From Strongylocentrotus purpuratus (Eukaryota > Echinodermata > Echinoidea > Camarodonta > Strongylocentrotidae), in assembly GCF_000002235.5 (NCBI RefSeq), contig NW_022145605.1, forward strand, positions 372,001 through 436,000: a stretch of 64,000 bases of DNA, written 5' to 3'. A program made the translations under genes and the position numbers. Positions within the stretch are counted from its first letter, which is position 1; the number at the start of each line of letters is the position of its first letter. Shown one piece after another: positions 11,083 through 22,880 of this stretch. The notes below the pieces were generated by a model that saw nothing but the letters and a program-made list of their open reading frames with translations, was not told the DNA's origin and ran no database searches.

Positions 11083-14000
11083 GTGGAGGTCGTAAGCATC
11101 CGGGGAAATCCAAGCGTAATATTGATCCTGTAAGTAAAAAAGCCAACATACAACATACCTCTCCTTCCATAGCAGATCCATGACCATAATAATAAAAACG
11201 TTGGTGAAGTACAGTTAACCCTGAGTATACCGACGCAACCGAAACAGAAACATACAAACAGCCAACATACACTGTATGGCAAAATAACGTTCAGCTGTAT
11301 GTTTTATAGTTAACTGCATTGATGGTTAAAGTTCAAGGTTTAGATTTTGTGTAAAGAATGTGAAAGTCAATCACAAGTTCAACAAGACTTCATTTCTTAT
11401 TGAATCCATTTTTGTAACGTCTTCATAATCCTATGATCCAATTGACGTTTTGGTCTGTTTACATTGTTATGAAAAACAACAATGTCTGTGGTGGCAAAAT
11501 GACTTGAAATCTATTCTTTTACACTATTTTTGTGGATCTATCTTTAAAACAAGGATAAGTCTTTGACTTTGCATCGTACATGTACATTCAAATTTTAGTT
11601 AATTTATATAGCCTGATTTGTATTACCATCCAACATAGGAAATCAAAATGTGTTACCACGCACAGAGACAACCTCAGAGGATGGTTTTCTTTGCTTGAAT
11701 GACTTGTAGGCATTCAGTGTGAGAATTGAAATTATTCTACTGAATATTAATGCACTCAAAGTCTCAACCCCCTTCTGATATTTTTGTAGGCATTGAGATG
11801 GTCTCATAGTGTAGATTGTTTCTTTGAAATTCTCTCTAATGTAGTTCTTGTTTGAATAACAGTAACTCTGAATAAATGGCAAATGCAGGCAGAAAAGTAA
11901 GTTCTCAAAACAAATATCCCTAGGTATACCTCCTTATCCGTGTGTCATAAGAAACAAAAATGTGAAATGCACTTTATGCTAATTCATGTTGCCTGCTTGT
12001 TAATTTGAGGTGGATTGCATTGTCATTTATGAACTGGGACCCATTTCACAAACCCTTTTTCAATGACAAAAATCAGTGACAAATCTGTTGATGACCAATC
12101 AGAAGCAAGGATTTCAGTAGCTTATAACAAAAACTATCATTTGTCACTGATGACAAGTTTTGTGAAACGCCCCCCAGGTGTAGTAGCAAATTTATAACAT
12201 TAATGTACTGTTTTTTTATATTGTTATTTGTATGTAGGCGAGTACATCATCACCCCAGCATGGTTCTCAGAAGATCACTAAATATTTGGACTCTGTGCCC
12301 AGTCCTCCGGCAGCCAATTCAGGAGCTTCTACTACAATGATTGTACATGAGAAAGCTACATCTTCTTCAACAAAAAATGGTGAGGATTACAATTAAATAT
12401 TATTATTGTTATGAGACATCAATACATGTACATGTATAGTGTGCCTTCTTGATAAAATGATTCTTTGTTACCATTGATAGGGAACAGAATCCAATATTCA
12501 TTGGATGGTAATCCTAATAAAAAGTTGCCAGCCATTAAAAAAAAAATCTCAAAATGTCTCCCATTAGATTACATAGCCTGGAAAACAATTTCTCCAGTTT
12601 CCAGTCAAGCCTTTTTCCAATGGGAGTCACCTTTATGATTAAAATAGTGATGAACTGATAAATGGATATCATTAAGGTTGGTCCCAGAGAAAATATTGGA
12701 AGCCCCAAATTAATAATTGATAAAATGAAAATGTGAATAATGAAAGTTGCTTTATTAAGATTGTGTGTTGAACAGAAGTGGTTACCAGGGACCTGTTTCA
12801 CAAAGCCTTTTTGCAATGACAAATTACAAAATCAGTGACAAATCTACTGATAAGCAATCAGAAGCAAGGATTTTAGTAGCTTATAACAAAAATTGTCACT
12901 TGTCACTGATGACAAGTTTTGTGAAACACCCCGTTATGAAGTGAATTATTTGTAGCTCTCTTTGTTCTTTCTCCTGGTGCTGCAGACCTCCTATCAGGCA
13001 TCGTCACCCCTGAGAGTACCCCTCCCAAGACACCCAATCGTGTCCCTGGCCGGGAGGAAGACTCCCCGTCTCCAGATGCAACACTTGTCTATCCGCTCGA
13101 CCCTGATTCCCCTGCAGGAGCCACAGAGGGAGCCATAGAGGGAGCAGCTGGAGGTGGGGATGCCTCCACTCAAGGAGGAGCAGGAGATTCTGTGAGGGTC
13201 AAGGTCAAGAAAGAGGGAGATGTGCAATCTGCTGGCAATGCTAGTGCAGTGATCGGTAAGATGATTGCATCTGTGGTACAGGCACAAAAAGTTGTCAACT
13301 CCATGTTAATGAATATGAGTTTATTGTCCATATGGGTCCATGCAAACAGACGATTTAAAAGATGCAGATTATCTTGTTCGTTTTTTACTAATAATTTACA
13401 GCCTGTTTTATTCAAACAAATTTAATGTACTTTGCAAAGAATGGTGTACTGTGTTTGAGTGTAACACCAACACTAACAGATTGGATCAGCAAAATATTTT
13501 GTCGTTTAGATTTCTCTTCGTGAGATTTTAATTAGCCCTTTATATATCATTTGTAAATTGTTAATTTGAAGATGATGAAATCTTATGCCCAAGTTCAGAT
13601 TATCACCTAAACAATTAATCAATTCTAAATTTCTGAATCACACTGTGTTTAGTTATTTTGGTCTGCTTTGAAGTGGCTGTACCGTGTGAGTCAAAAAAAA
13701 GTTTACACCTAGAAAATTGCTAATTATTTTTAAAATCATCAATAAACAGTAAATTATTATACATGTTATGAAAGAGTGTTTTATCCCAAATCATTTAGTA
13801 CCATTTTTGTGTGGTATGTGTTCACGCTTAAATGAACAGATGGCATTGTTTGCGAGAGTGCAAAAATCGAAATGCGCCAAAGTGATGCCTACAGTATGAT
13901 GTTGGGATAAGCGGAGTGAGAGAATGGATTGAATGTATCAAATGAAATGCATTACATATGTTTTTTGCAAAGGGCAAAGTCACACACACCCACACACACG

Positions 14001-17000
14001 CGCACAAATGTTCGTAGATATTTGATATTCGATATTTGATATGTGTGGCATGATTAATTTTGTTAGGGGTGTCATTTGGATCTGCAAAGACCGAATTAAT
14101 ACCCAAACCCCAATTGTTTTATTCAAACATCACATAGGCAACTTTCGCGCAAGTCGATTTTTGCACTCTTGCAAACAATGTCTCCTGTTCATCCAAGCGT
14201 GAACACATACCACACAAAAATGGTACCAAATGATTTGGGATAAAACACTCTTTCATAATACATATAAAAGTTTAATGTTCATCAATGATTTTTTAAATAA
14301 TTAGCAATTTTCTAGGTGTAAACTTTTTTTTGACTCACACTGTATATTGTTTCAAATAGTGGTGGTTATTTTACCTGACAGCTAAGAAAGCAATAAATGC
14401 TTGTTAGTAAGCAACCAGAAGACCGATGGCTTTAGGTCCTCTCTTAGGGACCTGGTAATGAGGATTAACGCCTTACCAAAGGATACTAGCGTATTGCCTT
14501 ACCGGATTACGAGACCACTGCTCTACCGACTGAGCTATCATGCCTCCTATAAGCATCTTTGGTGCCTTGTCCTCGATGACCATTACTGATTTTGCCATTT
14601 GATTTTGAGAGGATTTTATGAAATAGTTTCTGATGTTTCTTGCAGACCACAACTCCTTTCCAAAAACAGCTTCCCTCGCTTGAAATCTAACTTCTATTTC
14701 CCTTTATACATGTAGATACACCCACCAGACACTCTATGCGGCTAGGCAGAGGCCGTCGAATGGTAAAGACTCCAAAGAGTGCTGGTGACTCACGGTCACT
14801 CAATGGTCAGCTTGAGGTTGAAGCAAGTCCAAAGAATACTGGCCGGGGTCGTGGCAGGAAGAAAGGAAATTCATCAGTCAATGCCAACAATAGTGGAAGA
14901 AGTGCATCTAAACCAAAGTCAGTTGAGATTGATATATGAATGACTTCATAAATGATTGTTCAAATCGTTTATGAGGGCATGAAGCTTACTTGTATACTGT
15001 TAAAACCATATTGTGGTGACAGCACATGTTGATGATTTTGATTTCTATGATTGTTCCAAAGTCTACTTCTCTAAACAATTGTTCACAGCTCACAAGATGC
15101 ACACATAAGGGTCTCATAATGTTTACTCCTATGAATGTTGTTGCCTCTTGGTCACTCAATGGTCACCTTGAGGTTAAAGCCAGTCCAAAGAATACTGGCT
15201 GGGGGTCAGCAGTGGCAGGAAGAATTAATGATAAGAATAATTGTAATAATGTGGAGCAATTGATCAACCTAAAATACGTAAACTAGTCTAAATGAGCTGT
15301 AGTAATATCTTGTGTCATTGCTTTTAAACTCACCTACTATGTACCATTATTCTACCATTGTCTTGTCTTCATTTCATCTCTACAAAGAATTAAAAAAGAG
15401 CCATCGATGAAGACAATCACTGATTTCTTCCCAGTGAGGAGGAGTGACAGACGATGTAAATCAGTAGTCGATGTAAGTATGTGAAGTGTGTTACGTAAAT
15501 TAACTTCTATGGTGTCAAAATGAATGACTTTTTCCCGGCCCCCCAACTCCGGGAACGGAGGGACCGCATGCGTGTTCCCAAAATCTCTGGCTCATAATTA
15601 ACAAAGAAAAAGATCTTTCCGTATTGACTTTACACACCAGACTTATGCTGAAAAGGGGAGGGGGGTGCTGAAAAGGCTTGTATAACAAAAGAAAAAAATC
15701 TACCTGTATTATCTTTACACACCGGACTTATTCAGAAAAGGGGGGGGGGGGGTGGTGCTGGGAACAGGCATATGCGTTCCCTAAATAACACTGAGTGAGG
15801 GGGGGGGACTTTTTAAGGTTGATTGTCAGTTGTTATGCCTCTGCACACAGAAGGCATGGAATACATAATCTAATCTACATTACAATAAATAATTTGATTC
15901 ATAAACTCTCATTTGCTCCTTACAGCACTGGTGTACAGAGCTGAAATTAATTGTTCAAAAAGAAAAAGTTGCTATTTATCAACATTAATCCAAGAAATAT
16001 TAAACATTGTTATTCCGGGCTTCAATGTTGGCTTTGTATTGTTGTCATGATTCTACAGGCTGAAAGGAAATGGGAACTTGAAGAGGCTATCTTATCTAAC
16101 AGAGAGGAAGGTGTCAAGGTAAGGAAGTCTATCGTCTATATCCAAAGAAAATGTTTGTTTTTTCTTGTTAAGTGTGATGTCACCCCGCACCACCACCACC
16201 ACTCATAATTGGTTGGCCCCCAGGACATCCATTTTTTTATACACATATATTCTCAGTAAGGTGCTTTTCAGCTCTGTGAGTCCCTGATACCAACAGACTA
16301 TTTAAAACCTCATTCTTATTACTCTTCGCAGGTTGAAGAGATCATTGGTAAGGGCAGAGGGGTTGTATCTACCAAACCATTCAGAAGAGGTGACTTTGTG
16401 GTGGAGTACATCGGAGATCTCATCGACATTCAATTGTCCAAGGAGAGAGAGCAGAAATACAGGGCTGATCCAAAGATTGGCTGCTACATGTACTACTTTG
16501 AACACAGGAACAAGAGCTATTGGTTAGTATCGATTTATATTTCAGGCATGCACATGAAGACTTTGCCATTTTAATAATAATAATAATAATAATAATACCA
16601 TATGAGATTAGTAAGGCCACACGAGTCAAATCCACTTGAAAGCAAATGCTCAATGCACACATTTTGAAAAAAAGAGAAAAGGGATCATGTGATAAAAGCA
16701 TCTGCATTATAAAGCAAGGAACAGATGGAAGAAAGAACATACACAGATGAAAGAACAAATAATTATATGCAAAATTAAACAGTACTGTTAGGTTTTACAA
16801 TCATTTTTAAACGTTGATCTACTATGATGAGTCTCTTGAGGAAGAGCTTTCCACAGTGGAGGCCCTGCATGAGCAAAGGTTCTACCTCCCCCCCACTTAG
16901 TATTGAGCTTAGGAAGAACAAGAAATCTAGAGTTTTTAGAACGTAAAGATTCCTCATTAACAAATAAACTGAATAGATGTGGGGGTCAAACAAACTAGAG

Positions 17001-17651
17001 CAAAAAGTCACAATGTTGAAAATTCTTTGAACGTGTACCTTATTAGCTTTAAAAACAATGATGAAAGGATTTCAGCCAACCCCAGGGCAAGCCTCTCTTC
17101 AAAGCTAAACTGAATAATATATAGGTCAAACAACCAAAGTCCTAAAGTCACAGGGTTTTGTAAATTCTGTTTACTCGTAATTGATGTAATTGAGAAATGG
17201 TTTATGGCTTTTAATCAAGACTTATTTCAGTAAATGCTTTCAAAGATAAACTAATTATGCTTTGGGCTCTATTGGTCCAAATATGAAGTGCAAAATAAGG
17301 AACAGCATCTGGGAGACTAAGTTAAATTTATCTTGATTGCTGTCTTGTTTTAACTGAGAACATAGAACAGAGCTACAATTCTTAGACTCTCCTAACATTG
17401 ATCTTGTATTTCATTGTGCTGTTGATCTCATTGTACACAGTGTGGATGCCACACAGGAATCTGGTCGTGTGGGGAGGCTTCTCAATCACAGTCGCCAAGG
17501 AAACTGCTGCACGAAACTAGTGGACATTGGAGGGTGCCCCCACCTCATACTGGTCGCCAAGCGAGACATCGCCGTCAACGAGGAGCTGCTCTATGATTAC
17601 GGAGACAGGAACAAGGACACTATCCAGTCACATCCCTGGCTGGTGTTATGA
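11083..17651 (+). CDS. KMT5A: KMT5A / SET8 / PR-Set7 histone H4-K20 mono-methyltransferase (5' incomplete)
   Basis: Eight exons join in phase: 11083-11129, 12238-12379, 12986-13255, 14716-14917, 15388-15472, 16059-16118, 16332-16522 and 17441-17651 (TGA), about 401 residues. The enzyme mono-methylates histone H4 Lys20 in chromatin during mitosis and DNA-damage control. The SET domain fills the last two exons: GKGRGVV, GDFVVEYIGDLID, CYMYYF, then CVDATQESGRVGRLLNHS (the RxxNHS cofactor motif) and ELLYDYGDRNK, ending HPWLVL as in vertebrate SET8. The N-terminal half is basic or low-complexity. It carries two PCNA-interacting-like motifs, QKITKYL (exon 2) and MKTITDFFPVRRS (exon 5); the second matches the human TDFYPVRRS degron. 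The first exon listed is inferred from phase and composition (GGRKHPGKSKR). A start-codon exon further upstream is not identified. Confidence 0.93.
12037..12178. mobile_element. Fold-back MITE, copy 1 (KMT5A intron)
   Basis: It starts GGGACCCATTTCACAAA and ends TTTTGTGAAACGCCCCCC. The internal arms AATCAGTGACAAAT and ATTTGTCACTGATGACA pair. It is about 85% alike by eye to the copy at 12786-12933 in the next intron. Confidence 0.65.
12786..12933. mobile_element. Fold-back MITE, copy 2 (KMT5A intron)
   Basis: Same family and orientation as 12037-12178: it starts GGGACCTGTTTCACAAAG and ends TTTTGTGAAACACCCCG, with the middle AATCAGAAGCAAGGATTT shared. It lies just upstream of KMT5A exon 3. Confidence 0.65.
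13680..14344. mobile_element. Mariner/Tc1-like MITE with long (~185 bp) inverted ends
   Basis: The outer ends read TACCGTGTGAGTCAAAAAAA (left) and the complement of TACAGTGTGAGTCAAAAAAA (right). Both begin with TA and continue as inverted copies through the GTTTACACC, TGGTACCA-like and GCACTCTTGCAAACAATG segments. The middle holds a short CA repeat. TA ends and the TACAGTGTGAGTC start fit Tc1/mariner. No transposase. It sits in the KMT5A intron between exons 3 and 4. Confidence 0.75.
14400..14547 (-). mobile_element. tRNA-derived SINE (minus strand)
   Basis: On the minus strand the sequence begins GGAGGCATGATAGCTCAGTC and continues GGTAGAGCAGTGGTCTCG: a complete D-arm (A box) and anticodon-arm region. 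The T-arm is decayed (GGTAAGGCGTTAATCC) and no acceptor stem closes, so this is a SINE head and not a working tRNA gene. It lies in a KMT5A intron. Confidence 0.55.
15149..15270 (+). pseudogene. Decayed partial copy of KMT5A exon 4 inside the following intron
   Basis: GGTCACTCAATGGTCACCTT and the next roughly 100 bases match exon 4 (from about 14793) with scattered changes: the SLNGQLEVEASPKNTG block reads SLNGHLEVKASPKNTG here. Similarity fades after the GGCAGGAAGAA segment. A retained downstream donor is not evident, so it is probably not spliced. It looks like a local tandem duplication of part of the exon and flanking intron. Confidence 0.75.
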
Positions 17652-20340
17652 GCTTCAGACATTATTATTTCCAAGATGACATTTCAACTCCATCTTTGAA
17701 CTCTCTGTGTCAACAGACATGGGAGCTCATTGACATTCTATGATGAGTAGAATTATTGCTGCTGAGAAGCAGAGGAAATGGAATACGATAATTCACTTTC
17801 AGTATTGCAATAACAGAGTATTCAGAATTGTCTCTGGCAGTGATGTTTCACTTGCCATTGTTTCATGACTGAAGAGGATCCATCAAAGATAGTTTTGTGC
17901 TACTGCAGGGAAACATGTGCCTGAATCTCAATCTCCTCTAGAGGAAAGAACGCAAGCTTGGCATAGAAATGAAATGTGTTAGATTTATTTTTTGCCAGTG
18001 TTGAAGAATATTTTTTGCTTAAAGTTGATCTCACAGGTGTTTGTCATGATCCGTTCATCACCAATTTATGATTACATGTAGAGGTAATACTTTACTTTTT
18101 TTTAAATACATTTTGAAGAATTGAATCAGTCAGTTGGGTGATGTGAAGCAAAATGATTATTGGTGGGAACAGTTTCATAAATAATAATTCCTTTAAAAAA
18201 ATTAGTACCGGTACTCTGGTTTTGATGATATGATTTCAATTTTCAAGCTCTTCAGGTTTTCTATACCATGGTATGAATCAAATTCCAATTAAATTAAGGT
18301 ACAATATTTCCCTAAATATAATAATTGTTACAGTTCTTATCCAAATCAATAGACAATTGAAACATTTTCCTGATCTTGTCAGACATATGCTCTGTTTCTA
18401 CCAGTTTATGAACTTGCCGAATAACAGAATGAAATTGCCAAACAAACTGTTAAACAATAATGTGCTCTTTTTTTCTTCAAGGGAGCTCCTTTTATCTTCC
18501 AGCCAGTGTTAAGCATATTGTTCGAAATCAATCTTGGTTGGCTCAGTAATTAACCATGTCTTGCTGTACATAGTGAAGTATGAAGCTCCCTTCACACTTG
18601 GCTTGCTAAATCACCTCAAATATTAAACAAACGTTACTGTGTCTGTGTTGTGTGTAAATGAAGAATGGCAGGATGTAATTAAATACATAGAAGGGGCATC
18701 AATAGCCTGTTCACATACTCACTCACTGATCAGCGTGTTGTACAGTAGATTTTAAGTGCATTATCCATATTTCATTTCATTTCATTTCATTTTATTTCAT
18801 TCCTATACCATATTACATGTGGTTAGCCACAATGTTCTTTTTAAAGCGAGTTACTGCTTATATCTGAATGGGCGTTAAATCTTATTATATATGTACCACA
18901 ACTGCACAAATAAATGTTCAATCACTTCAATGTAAATGTTATGAAAGTAAAGACTTGATTTCTCTGGGTTTCCTGCTATCCTGGAAATCAGGAAAACATG
19001 GAAAACAAATCCCCCTTTTTCCTACTTCAGTCAGGAAGAAGTCCCAGAATTAGAAAAAATCTCTCAAGTGAGAGAAAACTTCAAGGAGCTCCATTAGTTT
19101 CAAACAAACTTAATCAGTCGGACAGCGTCTGGTGTTTTATCTAGAGGGAGTTTCATTAGCTTCAAACAAACTTAGTCATTCAGCCAGTCTGATATTTTAA
19201 GATGAACTACAGGATTGTCTGTCCAATCATCTGAACATCGCGATTCAAGAATGAAAAGTTCATCTTAAAGTCTTGAACTTGTATTTGAAGTTCACCTGTT
19301 CACAATTACAAACCTTGATGCACTATTGAATACCCGTGATTTATCCAGTCAATATAATCATCACAAATAGTAGGATGACATAGCTGAAGAATACAATCTG
19401 GATCTATCTGCTGCACAAAGCTTGAAATGTGCTATATTGCAAAATAATTACAGAAAGAATGCATGTACTTAATAGTGAATGAATTTCTGGCATGATGATA
19501 CAGGGCAGATATACTGATTTGACTTGAAAGGAAGTTCAGTAAGATAATGTTGTATTTACTTGTTTTGAAAGCTGATGGAATTGCCATGTACATGTATTTC
19601 ATAAGATGAACTTAACCTGTTATAATTATTAATTGACAATTCGTTTCTCATAATTATTGGATTTAAAGTGACAAGTTGCAGAGAATAGTGAAACCTTTAT
19701 TCAGTAATTATTTAGATTTGGGGACCAATGAATTACCTGCTACTTATATTGAAACATGGTAAATTAATGCTAAAAGATAATGAAATACAATACGCAGGAC
19801 TGGCAAATTTACAAGAATTTGTTATAGCAGTGTTCTGTAAAACAAGGTTCAAATGTTGCATGAAAAGAAAAAGAAACTATTTTAAATGTTATTTGCCTTT
19901 GCTTCTACTAGAGTGCTTGTAGTGTATGTATATACCTGGTCCATGGTTTCGCTCCTGTAGAACTCTCTGATTCCAAATAATCACTTACCGTAATCAAAAT
20001 GTTGTTGCCAATTTTTCTTCTGGATGACAGTTTGTAAACAATTTATACATGTATTTTCCCAATCCTCTCCCTCTAATTTAATTTCATCTACATGTAGTTA
20101 CAGCTAGGTGTATGCCGCCTCAGCCTTATATGGACAGTAGATGAATGGTTCTTTTGTGTACAGTCTTGTTTGAATTGTAATTGAAAGTTTAATGATGATT
20201 TAGTTCAATTTAGATGTACTGTTGTAAATAATCTTTGACGAGTATTTGTTCAGGGTGAATATGTAATATAAAGATAAGTTGCCATCATGCCATGTCCGTC
20301 ACACTCTGTTTCCTGTCTTGTTTTTCAATTCTACCTTCTG
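17652..20340 (+). other. KMT5A 3' UTR and following AT-rich intergenic DNA
   Basis: No coding potential. The 3' UTR must begin at 17652. A short TTTCA run lies at 18770-18800. Nothing else recognisable. Confidence 0.45.
18909..18914 (+). terminator. Candidate poly(A) signal of KMT5A
   Basis: AATAAA about 1.26 kb after the stop codon is the first canonical hexamer I noticed. An alternative site further down is possible. Confidence 0.35.
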
Positions 20341-20350
20341 TAACTAGTCA

Positions 20351-20512
20351 GGGGCCCGTTGCATAAAACTTACTATTGATGGTAACTTTGCCATCGATGG
20401 TAACTACTATGGTAACAGGGCTCAACAGCCAATCAAAATCAAGGTTTCCATGGTAGATACCATTGATGGCAAAGTTACCATCAATGGTAAGTTTTGTGCA
20501 ACAGGGCCCTGG
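20351..20512. mobile_element. Fold-back MITE
   Basis: The ends GGGGCCCGTTGCATAAAACT and AGTTTTGTGCAACAGGGCCC are inverted copies. Inside them, TGATGGTAACTTTGCCATC pairs with GATGGCAAAGTTACCATCA. A GA-repeat tract follows directly. Confidence 0.7.
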
Positions 20513-20515
20513 TGT

Positions 20516-20520
<5 letters not shown>

Positions 20521-20549
<29 letters not shown>
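20521..20549 (+). repeat. (GA)n microsatellite
   Basis: About 14 GA units; a shorter run lies at 20667-20678. Confidence 0.9.
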
Positions 20550-20552
<3 letters not shown>

Positions 20553-20698
20553 CCCAGATGGCAATATGACGTTGGCCCAACATCTGTGTGGCCGGCGGGC
20601 CAATGTTGGCTTGACAGCAACAAATTTAAGTTGGGCCAATTGCGTTTTATGACTGAAACATTAAAAGAGAGAGAGAGAGTGGAGATAAGAAGAGAAAA

Positions 20699-21009
20699 TT
20701 AAAGGGCAAGTCCACTCCAAAAATAACTTACTTGCAATAGAAACAGAAAAATCAGACAAACCAATCAAAAAAGGTTTGAGCAAAATCGGACAACTAATAA
20801 GAAAGTTAGGAATTTATGAAAAAGTAAGTAAAACCAATGAACAGTGGAAATCACTACACAAATTGCCAATTTTGTTATCAGTTTGTGACGACATGTCCTC
20901 ACTTTCTAATTAGTTATCCGATTTAGCTCAAACTTTTTTTGATTGGTTTGTCTGATTTTTCTGCTTCTATTGAAAGTAAGTTATTTTTGGGGTGGACTTG
21001 CCCTTTTAA
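20699..21009. mobile_element. TTAA-flanked MITE, family 1
   Basis: It is flanked by TTAA at both ends (20699-20702, 21006-21009), with inverted ends (A)AGGGCAAGTCCACTCC and GGGGTGGACTTGCCCTTT. The arms extend about 120 bp (AACTTACTT, AATCAGACAAACCAATCAAA). TTAA target sites are used by piggyBac- and Kolobok-type transposases. No coding. Confidence 0.7.
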
Positions 21010-21689
21010 GAATGAGGAGAAGTTTTGGAGGAATATACAGGTACCGAATATATATACAGGGGAAGGGAAAATGATGAAGAAGAAGAGAGGAAGGAAAGAA
21101 GAATATAAAAAAAGATAAAGAGAGATGAGAATTAGGATAGAGAGAGAGAGACGGGGGAGGGGGGGGGGGACAGAAGAGCCTGTTACATACAGCTATGTAG
21201 GGCGGTAAGAGAAATGTGAAATTCATGTGGCTAAACAAGAGCTTCAGCTTCTTTGTTCTTTTTTTTTCTTTCCTATTTTCCTTTTTGACTAATCAAGTCC
21301 AGGAAATAAAAAGTAAAGATATTGTAGTATGAAACCAAGGACCTCCTTGATGCTATTCATTGTGTATGCCATTGCAGGCGCGGATCCAGGATTTTCCAAT
21401 AGGGGGGGCCGAAAATTTGAAAATTGCGCAGACCATTTTTTCAACTCAACATACCAATACTGACAAGGTCATATTAGAAGCACCATACCGGTACAATTTT
21501 TGACATTTTCATCGGGAGGGGGGGGGGGGGCTGAAGCCTCCAGCCCAAAAAAGTAAACTCTGGTTTTACAATTCAGCTAGCGAAGCGAGCGAGCACAAAT
21601 TTGAGCATAATATGTATTTTGTGAAAGTGTTATTTATCACCAACATAAACGAGAAAAGATATCATAAATTGATATTCCGGCAGCTCGCT

Positions 21690-22880
21690 GTTCCCCCCCC
21701 CCCCCCCCATTACGCACGAAGCGCAGAAGCTTTGATGTTTCATGAAATTATTATTCTCGACTCGTAAATAATCCCTATCTTCATTCAGTTCCTCCCCCCC
21801 TCCCGCGCTAAGCGCGGAAGCTTTGAAGTTTTCATTAAATTATTGGAGAAAGAAAAGGATTCGTTGTACCATCCTCGACTCTTAATCCTTGTTTGAATTC
21901 AGCTTACCCCCTCTTGCGCGAAGCGCGGAAGCTTTGACGCTTTCATTAGATTATTAGAGAAAGAAGAGGATTCGTTGTACCATTCTCGACTCCTAATCCT
22001 TGTTTGAATTAAGTTTTCCCCCATCTCGCGCGAAGCGCGGAAGCTTTGACGTTTCATCAAATTATTAGAGAAAGAAAAGGATTCGTTGTACCATCCTCGA
22101 CTCGTAATCCATGTTTGAATTCAGTTTTCCCCCTCTCGCGCGAAGCGCGGAAGCTTCGACGTTTCATTAAATTACTAGAGAAAGAAGAGGATTCGTTGTA
22201 CTATTCTCGACTCTTAATCCTTGTTTGAATTCAGCTTACCCCCTCTTGCGCGAAGCGCGGAAGCTTTGACGTTTCATTAAATTATTAGAGAAAGAAAAGG
22301 ATTCGTTGTACCATCCTCGACTCGTAATCCTTGTTTGCATTCAGCTTTCCCCCTCTCGCGCGAAGCGCGGAAGCTTTGACGTTTCATTAAATTATTAGAG
22401 AAAGAAGAGGATTCGTTGTACTATTCTCGACTCTTAATCCTTGTTTGACTTCAGCTTACCCCCTCTTGCGCGAAGCGCGGAAGCTTTGACGTTTTCATTA
22501 AATTATTGGAGAAAGAAGATGATTCGTTGTACCATTCTGGACTCCTAATCCTTGTTTGAATTCAGTTTCCCCCCTCCCGCGCGAAGCGCGGAAGCTTTGA
22601 CTTTTCATTAAATTATTAGAGAAAAAGATGATTCGTTGTACTATTCTCGACTCTTAATCCTTGTTTGAATTCAGCTTACCCCCTCTTGCGCGAAGCGCGG
22701 AAGCTTTGACGTTTCATTAAATTATTAGAGAAAGAAGAGGATTCGTTGTACCATCCTCGACTCCTAATCCTTGTTTGAATTCAGCTTACCCCCTCTCGCG
22801 TGAAGCGCGGAAGCTTTGACATTTCATTAAATTTTTAGAGAAAGAATATGATTCGTTGTACCATTCTCGACTTGTCAGAA
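21690..22880 (+). repeat. 110-bp satellite array (~11 units)
   Basis: Each unit contains GCGCGAAGCGCGGAAGCTTT, then a T/A-rich part with AAATTATTAGAGAAAGAA, GATTCGTTGTACCAT and TCGACTC, then a C-tract. The GCGCGG anchor recurs at 21812, 21923, 22035, 22145, 22255, 22365, 22475, 22586, 22695 and 22805. From about 22140 the variants CTCTCGCGCG and CTCTTGCGCG alternate, suggesting a 220-bp dimer. Confidence 0.85.

Noticed and set aside
15026-15286. 86-codon frame containing the exon-like SLNGHLEV segment
   Set aside because: The similarity is to KMT5A exon 4, but only part is retained and no donor was recognised. It is treated as a decayed exon copy rather than an exon.
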